A stretch of DNA of 25,875 bases from CBDUMN01 sp965368335 (GTDB lineage: Bacteria > Pseudomonadota > Alphaproteobacteria > Rhodospirillales > JAPHRK01): the NCBI GenBank assembly GCA_965368335.1, contig CBDUMN010000049.1, positions 1 through 25,875 on the forward strand, in the 5' to 3' direction. Positions 1 through 5,992 of this stretch are shown one piece after another. The notes beneath the pieces were generated by a model. It was not told where the DNA came from, did no database searches, and worked only from the letters and a program-made list of their open reading frames with translations. Position numbers and translations under genes: made by a program. How positions within the stretch are numbered: position 1 is the stretch's first letter; each line of letters begins with the position of its first letter.

Positions 1-309
1 GTTTCCAACATGGACGAAATGACCCAACAAAACGCTGCTTTGGTTGAGGAAACCACGGCGGCGGCGGCGTCCATGGATAATCAGGCCGATCAACTGACAG
101 AGCTGCTCGATTTCTTCGAGACTGGTCAGGAGAGGGTCAGGCGTCAGGCCAAGCCGAAATCGGTCGCATCCGCTCCGCCTCCGATTGCCGCCGCGCCGAA
201 ACCCAGGGCGCCAGCCCCTGTTGCGGCTCCAAAGCCGACACCGGCTCCGGTAGCTGTGAGCGGCGACGATGCCGGCTTCGACGACGATGACGATTGGCAG
301 GAATTCTGA
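1..309 (+). CDS. Methyl-accepting chemotaxis protein, C-terminal end (partial)
   Basis: The reading frame is open from base 1 and is the last ~102 residues of a chemoreceptor whose start lies outside the window. It begins in the second helix of the signalling hairpin (MDEMTQQNAALVEET, then an AAAASM run), which is the typical methylation and kinase-control bundle of MCPs. A linker rich in Ala, Pro and Lys follows (about residues 45-90), then an acidic end DDDDDWQEF. The last five residues fit the xWxxF pentapeptide that tethers the methyltransferase CheR and methylesterase CheB in receptors such as Tar and Tsr. The receptor would sit in the inner membrane and control CheA; its ligand domain is not visible. 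The family call is very safe; tether function is inferred from the motif and flexible linker. Confidence 0.93.
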   Translation, partial: VSNMDEMTQQNAALVEETTAAAASMDNQADQLTELLDFFETGQERVRRQAKPKSVASAPPPIAAAPKPRAPAPVAAPKPTPAPVAVSGDDAGFDDDDDWQEF

Positions 310-340
310 CGGAGCGTTAAACTTTGTGCCGTGTTAGGCT

Positions 341-365
341 GTCTCCCGGTAGAAAACCGGGAGAC
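341..365 (+). terminator. Perfect 10-bp hairpin between MCP and acyl-CoA dehydrogenase genes
   Basis: GTCTCCCGGT (341-350) pairs perfectly with ACCGGGAGAC (356-365) across a 5-nt loop. It starts 31 nt after the MCP stop and ends 9 nt before the ATG at 375. No run of T follows, so it is a poor intrinsic terminator. It could be a weak terminator, an mRNA 3'-end stabiliser, or a structure affecting translation of the next gene, which has no clear Shine-Dalgarno sequence. Confidence 0.5.
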
Positions 366-374
366 GCCTGAAAC

Positions 375-1487
375 ATGCGACATGTGGAAACCGCGAGGGT
401 CCTCGCTCAAGATCTATTCGGAAAAGATGCCGCCGGATCGTCGGGGAATGTTTTTCCCGGCTCTGCATGGGAGCGTTTTGGCGAGGCAGGGCTTCTCGGT
501 CTTTCCGTGCCTAAGGCCTTTGGTGGCGAGGGACTTGATTCTCCCTCACTTTTTCGGGTTGGAGAAGCTTTGGTCGATGGAGGATGCAGCCTAGGGCTCT
601 CTCTTTCCTGGCTTGTCCACAATTTAACCGCCCGGCACATTCTTGCCGACCACGGTGGGGACGACTTGCGCGACCGGTATCTTTCCTCCATCGCCGAAGG
701 GCGCTCTTCGTTGGCCTTTGCCGTTTCCGAGCCCGATATGCACGGCAGTCCGAAAAAGCTGGAAGCGCAGGCGGTTAAGGTCGATGGCGGTTATCGCCTT
801 TCGGGTGAGAAGGTCTACCTGACCAACGGACCGATTGCCGATCTTTTCGCTTTTGTCGCTGTTGAAGGCCGGGAGGGCGACCGCAAAAACTTTGGGGCCT
901 TCATCGTTGGGAAAGATCAGGAAGGGGTTTCCGTCGAAACTATGGAAATCGGGAGTCTTCAACCGTCCCCTCACGCCCGTCTGGTGTTAAAAGATTGCTG
1001 GGTCGCGGACAATAATCGAATGACCGTTGAGGGCGATGCGTTTGAGAATTTGGTCAAGCCGTTTGGCTTTTTTGAGAGGGTTTTGATTCTTGGACCGACT
1101 TTGGGGGCGATGAAGCGGCTGCTTTCTATTTTGGCGGGATACTTGGCGAATGACGGACGGAAAGACGATGAAATCGCCGAAAAGCTTGGTCATTTGGTCC
1201 TGTTTTGTGACGAGGTAGACATTCTGGGCCGTGAAGCGGCTCGAGTTGTCGATAAGGAGGCCGGGCATCTCTCGCCTTTGCCGTCCTCAATGGGGGGCTG
1301 GGGCGCCTGCCGGTCTTTCGTCGAGCGGGCCATGGTGCTGATCGGTCAGGTCGGCCACGGCGCGGACCCGGAAATGAATAAGATTTTACATGATATGGAC
1401 CAACTTTGCCGGTTGGCCGAAGGAGCGCAAAAGCATGGTTTTATTCGGTTGGGACGCAATCTCATCGGTTGGGAGGGCTCGGCGTGA
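375..1487 (+). CDS. Acyl-CoA dehydrogenase family flavoprotein
   Basis: This 370-aa protein matches the acyl-CoA dehydrogenase fold in length and order. It has a helical N-terminal domain with the FGGEG motif (about residues 49-53). The middle beta domain contains a SEP segment followed by SGEKVYLTNGPIADLF, the usual FAD-contacting region (GxKxxITNG..AD in relatives). The C-terminal helical domain ends in LAEGAQKHGFIRLGRNLIG, where Glu349 aligns with the catalytic-base Glu of MCAD-type enzymes. These enzymes alpha,beta-dehydrogenate acyl-CoA and pass electrons to ETF. The FAD loop after SEP (PDMHGSPKK) departs from the common GAGSD form, so the substrate is uncertain. The ATG at 375 is the first in frame and lacks a strong RBS. 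The stop overlaps the next start (GTGA), so it is probably translationally coupled to the MoxR and VWA genes. Confidence 0.88.
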   Translation: MRHVETARVLAQDLFGKDAAGSSGNVFPGSAWERFGEAGLLGLSVPKAFGGEGLDSPSLFRVGEALVDGGCSLGLSLSWLVHNLTARHILADHGGDDLRDRYLSSIAEGRSSLAFAVSEPDMHGSPKKLEAQAVKVDGGYRLSGEKVYLTNGPIADLFAFVAVEGREGDRKNFGAFIVGKDQEGVSVETMEIGSLQPSPHARLVLKDCWVADNNRMTVEGDAFENLVKPFGFFERVLILGPTLGAMKRLLSILAGYLANDGRKDDEIAEKLGHLVLFCDEVDILGREAARVVDKEAGHLSPLPSSMGGWGACRSFVERAMVLIGQVGHGADPEMNKILHDMDQLCRLAEGAQKHGFIRLGRNLIGWEGSA

Positions 1488-2425
1488 GCGGTGAGAGTGA
1501 TGCCCGCACGGCAATAACCGATATTCAGGACGGTTTCGGGCAGGACGGCTACATTTGCGATACCGCTATCGCCACGGCGGTTTACCTATCGCGCCAAATG
1601 GACAAGCCGATTTTGGTGGAAGGTCCCCCCGGCGTTGGCAAAACGGAACTGGCGAAAGCCGCCGCGACCTTCTATGAGATGCCGCTCATTCGCCTGCAGT
1701 GTTACGAGGGTCTCGATGAAGCCAAGGCGCTCTATGAATGGAAGTATGGCAAGCAACTTCTCTATACGCAAATTCTCAAAGAGAAGCTCGGCGACCTTTT
1801 GTCTGGAACCCATGGGCTGGACGAAGCGATGGACCGTCTGCACGGCTTTGGCGATAACTTTTTCTCCGAGAGGTTCTTGGAAGCCCGCCCTCTGCTTCAG
1901 GGCCTGCAGCAGGAAGAAGGGGCTGTTCTGCTGATTGACGAAGTGGATAAGGCCGACCAGGAGTTTGAGGCTTTTCTGCTGGAAATCTTGTCGGATTATC
2001 AAATTTCCATTCCCGAAATCGGAACCGTGCGGGCCGTGACCAAGCCTTTGGTTTTCTTGACCAGTAACAATACCCGTGAGATTGGCGATGCGTTACGCCG
2101 CCGCTGTTTGCATCTCCACATCGATTTTCCCGATAGCCGCCTGGAGCGCCGCATTGTCGAGGCTCGTGTGCCGGGTATTTCGGAAAGCTTGAGAAAACAA
2201 CTGGTCGGTTTCGTTCAGGCCTTGCGGGAGATGGACCTCAAAAAACGTCCGGCAGTTAGCGAGACAATCGACTGGGCGCGTTCTTTGGTTTTGATGCACG
2301 CCGAAACCCTGGACCGCGACTTGGTGCGCGATACGCTGAATGTGCTTTTGAAGTTTAAAGATGACGTCGAGGCGGTGGAGCGGGAATTGCCGCGCCTGAC
2401 CGATAAGGCGCGTAAAGAGGTCTGA
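1484..2425 (+). CDS. MoxR-family AAA+ ATPase (CoxD-like)
   Basis: 313 aa from a GTG start that overlaps the preceding stop by 4 bases (GTGA), with a purine-rich GGGAGGG stretch just upstream. The frame extends to a TTG at 1406, but that lies inside the upstream gene and adds unrelated residues. Walker A is GPPGVGKT (residues 47-54) and Walker B is VLLIDEVDKA (148-157, D152/E153). A sensor-1-like TSNN and an arginine-rich DALRRRCLH segment follow. MoxR ATPases act as chaperones that remodel or load cofactors into partner enzymes together with VWA proteins. The immediate downstream gene is such a VWA protein, and CoxD/CoxE of CO dehydrogenase maturation is the closest described arrangement. No CO dehydrogenase genes are present here, so the client is unknown; the adjacent flavoprotein is a candidate. 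Confidence 0.92.
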   Translation: MSGESDARTAITDIQDGFGQDGYICDTAIATAVYLSRQMDKPILVEGPPGVGKTELAKAAATFYEMPLIRLQCYEGLDEAKALYEWKYGKQLLYTQILKEKLGDLLSGTHGLDEAMDRLHGFGDNFFSERFLEARPLLQGLQQEEGAVLLIDEVDKADQEFEAFLLEILSDYQISIPEIGTVRAVTKPLVFLTSNNTREIGDALRRRCLHLHIDFPDSRLERRIVEARVPGISESLRKQLVGFVQALREMDLKKRPAVSETIDWARSLVLMHAETLDRDLVRDTLNVLLKFKDDVEAVERELPRLTDKARKEV

Positions 2426-2430
2426 TCGAC

Positions 2431-3846
2431 GTGCGCGCCACGCTTTCAGATTTTGTCCGGGTGTTGCGCGGTGTTGGTGTGCGCATCTCCACATCGGAAG
2501 TGCTCGATGCCTACCGATCGGTAGAAAAGCTGGGGATCGATGATCGCGAGCTGTTGAAAAGCGCACTTGGGTCGACGCTGGCTAAAACGGCGGAAGAGTG
2601 GGAGATATTCGACGGCTGTTTCGACCGTTTTTTCGCCTTGCAGGATATGGCCGAGGAACTCGATGAGAATGTCGCCGGAGAGGAACGAAACTCTGCCGAT
2701 GCGCCGCCGCCCAGCGGCTTGCCGGGAGGGGGCGGCGGTGGAGGCGCGGCGGATGCCGAGGAAAACGAAACACCCGTCGATCTCTCTACCCTTTCGCCCT
2801 TGTCGCAATTGCTGCTTGATGGCGATGTTGAAGACTTAGCCACTGAAATGAACGCCGCCGGTCAGCGGGCCGGTGTCAACGATGTCGCCAATTTTACCCA
2901 GCGGGGCCGGTTTGTTCGGACCATTGCCGAAGAAATGGGGCTCGAAGGGTTGGACGGCGATATCGCCCGCCTCGATGCGGGGGAGGAAGCTGAGCGGGAT
3001 TTGGCCGTTGCATTAGAGCGGGAACGGGCGCGCCTGTTTCAGCGGTTGGTCGATTTCGTTGAACGGCGGATTGCTCTTTTTGCTTCGGCTGAGGGTGAAA
3101 AGGTGAGGCGCGAGCTTTTACCTCGGCTCAAGCTTTCCAATGTCGAGAAGCGCCAACACGATGAAATGCGCCGCCTTGTCCGTAAGATGGCGAAACGTTT
3201 AATTGCGCTGCATTCCCGCCGCCGTAAGGTCGCCAAAAGGGGGCAGCTTGATTTGCGCAAGACTCTGCGTGGCGGGCAGGCGACCGGAGGGCTGTTGTTC
3301 GATACCCACTGGAAACGCAAGAAGGTCTCGCGTCCCAAGGTCATGGCGATCTGCGATATCAGCGGTTCGGTCGCTTCGGTGGCGCGGTTTTTGATGATGT
3401 TTCTCTATAGCGTTTCCGAGGTGTTGCCGAGAGTTCGCTCGTTCGCCTTTTCCTCAAGCCTCCATGAAATCACCGATCTATTCGCCGAATACGATTTGGA
3501 GGAGGGCGTGGCGGTCGCGTTGCAGCGTTACGGCAATATGCCCACCGACTACGGTCAGGCCATGGCTGATTTTAAGAACCTGTGCTTTGACGATATCGAC
3601 CGACGAACGACGGTTATCGTGTTGGGTGATGGGCGCAGCAACTATGGCAATCCCGGTGCGAACATCCTCCGTGAGGTCAAGGAACGTGCGGGGCGTGTGT
3701 TGTGGCTCAATCCCGAGCCGCAGACACTCTGGGGATTGGGAGATTCCGAAATGCCGGCTTTTCTTCCCGCCTGTAGCCGGGCCGAGGTCTGCAACACGTT
3801 AAAGCATTTGGAAAACGTTGTTGGCGACCTGCTCAGAACGGCCTGA
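2431..3846 (+). CDS. CoxE-like VWA domain protein
   Basis: 471 aa, starting at GTG 2431 only 5 nt after the MoxR stop. An N-terminal helical part (residues 1-80) leads to a low-complexity acidic/Gly-rich linker with seven consecutive glycines (about residue 100), then a charged helical region rich in Arg and Lys. The VWA domain follows from about residue 300, with the MIDAS motif D309-I-S311-G-S313, a later Thr in the NMPTDYG segment and VIVLGDGRSN for the third metal loop. All metal-binding elements look intact. CoxE-type proteins pair with a MoxR ATPase to mature or activate metalloenzymes. The gene converges on the EamA gene with no gap: its stop ends at 3846 and the other stop begins at 3847. 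No terminator is visible between them. Confidence 0.9.
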   Translation: MRATLSDFVRVLRGVGVRISTSEVLDAYRSVEKLGIDDRELLKSALGSTLAKTAEEWEIFDGCFDRFFALQDMAEELDENVAGEERNSADAPPPSGLPGGGGGGGAADAEENETPVDLSTLSPLSQLLLDGDVEDLATEMNAAGQRAGVNDVANFTQRGRFVRTIAEEMGLEGLDGDIARLDAGEEAERDLAVALERERARLFQRLVDFVERRIALFASAEGEKVRRELLPRLKLSNVEKRQHDEMRRLVRKMAKRLIALHSRRRKVAKRGQLDLRKTLRGGQATGGLLFDTHWKRKKVSRPKVMAICDISGSVASVARFLMMFLYSVSEVLPRVRSFAFSSSLHEITDLFAEYDLEEGVAVALQRYGNMPTDYGQAMADFKNLCFDDIDRRTTVIVLGDGRSNYGNPGANILREVKERAGRVLWLNPEPQTLWGLGDSEMPAFLPACSRAEVCNTLKHLENVVGDLLRTA

Positions 3847-4755
3847 TTACTTTTGTTTGCCGACCACCAGGGCGACGCCGACAACGGCAAGCCCCATCCC
3901 AGCGAGGGCCAACCCTCCAAGGGTTTCGTCGAAGAGGAAAAAGGCGACGACCGCCGTGACGGGCGGCACCAGATAGAACAGGCTGGCGACTTTGGAAGCC
4001 GCGCCTCTCTTAATCAAAATAAACAGCAGGCTGATGGCTCCGACCGACAGCACGACAACCAGCCAGGCCAGGGCGAAAATGAACTCACCCGTCCATTGAA
4101 CCTGCATGGTTTCGGTTGTCGTGGCGAGAACCGCCATGAAGAGTGCGGAGGCGGCGAATTGAATGGCCGACCCGCTGCGCAAATCCATCGTTCCGCCGTG
4201 ACGTTTTTGATAAAGGGTCCCGAACGTAATGCCGACGAGGGCGATTAGGCAGGCGGTGATGCCGTAAAGGTCGGTGCTTTCAAAGTTAAGCTTGCGAGCG
4301 CAGACTAAGACGACGCCGCCGAGACCCAAAAGAAGCCCCAGCCATTGGCGGCCGGTAACCCGCTCGCCCAGTAAGGGGCCTGCGCCGAGGGCGGTTAGGA
4401 TTGGCTGCGTACCGACGATCAGAGCGGCCACGCCCGCCGGTATGCCATAGGAGATGGCGGCGAAGACGCCGCCCAGATAAGCGCCATGAACAAGCAAGCC
4501 GATCAATGCCGTGTGGCCCGCCTCTTTTGGTGAGGGCCAGGGAGCCTTCATCAAAACCGCTACAGCGCCTAGCAGCAGGGTCAGGATAGCGAAGCGCCAG
4601 AGTAGGAAGGTGAAAGGTTCGGCATAGGGAAGACCAAACTTCGCCCCGATGAAACCGGTGCTCCAAAGCAACACGAAGATGCCGGGCATGGCTGTCACCC
4701 AAAGTTGGGCGGCCTTGGTCGATTGAATGCCGGAAGGGCTGGAAGGCGCGGTCAT
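3847..4755 (-). CDS. EamA/DMT-family inner-membrane transporter
   Basis: About 302 aa from the ATG at 4755 (MTAPSSPSGIQ). A longer frame begins at 4842, but that extension overlaps the upstream gene and adds soluble residues not expected in the family. The protein has about ten hydrophobic segments in two repeated halves, each an EamA domain. Recognisable family segments are LLWSTGFIGAKFGLPYAEP near the start, ISYGIPAGVAALIVGTQPILTALGA in repeat 1 and ASLFYLVPPVTAVVAFFLFDETL in repeat 2. Such proteins usually export amino acids or other small metabolites; the substrate cannot be told from sequence. It lies 55 nt downstream of a small HTH-like gene on the same strand and may be co-transcribed with it. 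Confidence 0.88.
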   Translation of the reverse strand: MTAPSSPSGIQSTKAAQLWVTAMPGIFVLLWSTGFIGAKFGLPYAEPFTFLLWRFAILTLLLGAVAVLMKAPWPSPKEAGHTALIGLLVHGAYLGGVFAAISYGIPAGVAALIVGTQPILTALGAGPLLGERVTGRQWLGLLLGLGGVVLVCARKLNFESTDLYGITACLIALVGITFGTLYQKRHGGTMDLRSGSAIQFAASALFMAVLATTTETMQVQWTGEFIFALAWLVVVLSVGAISLLFILIKRGAASKVASLFYLVPPVTAVVAFFLFDETLGGLALAGMGLAVVGVALVVGKQK

Positions 4756-4810
4756 GAAGTGAAAAAAACCTCTGAACGTTTGACGCCAATATGGAGGCGA
4801 CAAATCAGTT

Positions 4811-5176
4811 CTAGTCGTTGGCGATCTGGATGGCCTTTTCATAAGCTTCGCGCGGCAGGTCTTTTAAGGCTTCTTCGGAAAGCGACAGCCAATTTCTGGC
4901 AAGCGAAATGCCGTCGTCATCCGGACCTAAAGGCGCGGGAGCTTGATCCATGGCTTCCACCAATCGAGCGAGAAGCTTGGTCAGAAAAACCAACCACTCG
5001 TCCGGCATGGGCGGGGTGCCGCTCCGCCAGTCCAGTAAGGTTTGCCTCGGCTGACCGACCATGCGCGCCAAATCCGAAGTTTTGATGCCGATAGCCTCAA
5101 ACCCCCGGAATACCGGATGATCCATATGGACCGCAGTGTGCGGATGGCCGGATGTGTTGGTGTACGTGTTGCTCAT
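4811..5176 (-). CDS. Small protein with helix-turn-helix-like segment
   Basis: 121 aa. I do not recognise a named family. After a polar N-terminus, residues ~25-55 (FRGFEAIGIKTSDLARMVGQ followed by RQTLLDWRSG) resemble a Cro/CI-type helix-turn-helix: SDLARMVG for the first helices and RQTLLDW for the recognition helix. The remainder is helical and acidic (SLSEEALKDLPREAYEKAI). No membrane segment or signal peptide is present. It is upstream of the EamA transporter on the same strand and may regulate it. An AT-rich inverted repeat (5236-5260) about 60 nt before its ATG would suit autoregulation. The start at 5176 has no strong RBS; Met18 (5125) is the alternative. Confidence 0.65.
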   Translation of the reverse strand: MSNTYTNTSGHPHTAVHMDHPVFRGFEAIGIKTSDLARMVGQPRQTLLDWRSGTPPMPDEWLVFLTKLLARLVEAMDQAPAPLGPDDDGISLARNWLSLSEEALKDLPREAYEKAIQIAND

Positions 5177-5235
5177 GCTATTGAAGATAGACCGTTTCTT
5201 GGTAAAATCAAAGTATATTTTGTGTCTTTCATGTT

Positions 5236-5260
5236 ATATCCCACAAAATATTGTGGATAT
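5236..5260. promoter_or_regulatory. Operator-like inverted repeat in an AT-rich intergenic region
   Basis: ATATC-C-CACAA (5236-5246) and TTGTG-GATAT (5251-5260) form near-perfect 10-bp arms around AATA, with one extra C in the left arm. The repeat lies in the only strongly AT-rich stretch of the 5177-5465 gap, upstream of the HTH-like gene on the minus strand. This is a plausible operator for that protein; binding is inferred, not shown. The rest of the gap holds the rpsU terminator and no convincing gene. Confidence 0.4.
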
Positions 5261-5394
5261 CTTTTTGCTTTACAGGGTGGTTGAGAGTCCTGGTTCCGTC
5301 TATTCGTCGGCCTTTTGTGGGGGTGTTTTTTTACGCTGCCAAGTAAAGAGAAAGGAATACTTGCGCGGGATATGTCGGTTAAAGGCAGGCGCGC

Positions 5395-5420
5395 AAAACC
5401 GCCCGCCTTCGTAAAGGCGG
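5395..5420 (-). terminator. Intrinsic terminator downstream of rpsU
   Basis: Read on the minus strand, CCGCCTT (5420-5414) pairs with AAGGCGG (5409-5403) around the loop TACG. GCGG and then TTTT (5398-5395) follow. It lies ~45 nt past the rpsU stop, so it is a short GC-rich hairpin with a modest U tract in the right place. Confidence 0.6.
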
Positions 5421-5452
5421 TGAGGATGGTGGGTGGTTCGGTAGGCGAGTCT

Positions 5453-5469
5453 CTAGGGGTTGACCCTAG
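5453..5469. repeat. CTAGGG...CCCTAG palindrome overlapping the rpsU stop codon
   Basis: CTAGGG (5453-5458) and CCCTAG (5464-5469) flank GTTGA. The rpsU stop codon TAG (5468-5466, minus) is inside the right arm. The same CTAGGG/TGACCCTAG sequence recurs at 8452-8469, next to the apt stop codon and at the edge of a fold-back element. It may be a footprint of that element type. Confidence 0.5.
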
Positions 5470-5669
5470 AAGCCGTCGCGTTGCAGGCGCTTGCGCTCCA
5501 GCTTTCTTAAGCGGGCGACTGCTTCGGCTTTTTTGCGAGTCCGGGCTTCGGACGGCTTTTCATACGAGCGGCGGCGTTTCATTTCGCGCCACATTCCTTC
5601 GCGCTGCATTTTCTTTTTCAGCGCTTTTAAGGCTTGATCGACATTGTTGTCGCGGACGATGACATGCAC
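5466..5669 (-). CDS. rpsU: 30S ribosomal protein bS21
   Basis: 67 aa from GTG 5669: VHVIVRDNNVDQALKALKK, then the family hallmark KMQREGMWREMKRRRSYEKPSE and a Lys/Arg-rich C-terminal helix. Length and sequence are those of bS21, which contacts 16S rRNA near the anti-Shine-Dalgarno and helps translation initiation. The frame runs further upstream to 5756, but family members start at the VHVIV position, and a GGAGG lies 11 nt before the GTG. The gene appears monocistronic, with a promoter-like sequence at 5745-5773 and a terminator at 5395-5420. Confidence 0.95.
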   Translation of the reverse strand: MHVIVRDNNVDQALKALKKKMQREGMWREMKRRRSYEKPSEARTRKKAEAVARLRKLERKRLQRDGF

Positions 5670-5744
5670 GGTGGAACTTTCCTCCAAATAAACTCCTTCA
5701 AAGTTGATTGCGGCGTATGAAATAAAACGCCACGCGAGGTTCTT

Positions 5745-5773
5745 ATAATAACACAATTGGCTGAAAAAAGGAA
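5745..5773 (-). promoter_or_regulatory. Candidate rpsU promoter
   Basis: On the minus strand a good -10 box TATTAT (5750-5745) is preceded, after a 17-nt spacer, by TTCCTT (5773-5768), a poor -35. It lies ~75 nt upstream of the rpsU start. Two SD-like stretches (AAGGAG and GGAGG) occur in the leader. The rest of the 323-nt gap to the MCP start is leader, including a GC hairpin CCGGGC/GCCCGG (5956-5961/5971-5976) just before the MCP RBS. Confidence 0.35.
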
Positions 5774-5992
5774 CGCATGGCTCCGATGCCGTTAGATGGT
5801 TGGGTGAAAGCTCTATTCAGGATTGAGCTACGTTAAGGATTTCCCGCTGTTTTTTTGCGACAAATACCTCTATCTGGCGAGAGATGTATTGGCCTTGCGG
5901 CCGCTGTTCCCGAGGGGCGGGACCGACATGCATTCTCGCTATCGTGGGATTGGAGCCGGGCGTCCGCCGGGCCCGGAAAAATTGGGGGCAGC

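Noticed and set aside
331..594. 87-codon frame from a GTG overlapping the acyl-CoA dehydrogenase start
   Set aside because: It runs through the hairpin and out of frame with a clearly homologous flavoprotein.
5136..5414. Plus-strand frames in the AT-rich gap before rpsU
   Set aside because: They overlap the HTH-like gene, the palindrome and the rpsU terminator, and have no domain or RBS.
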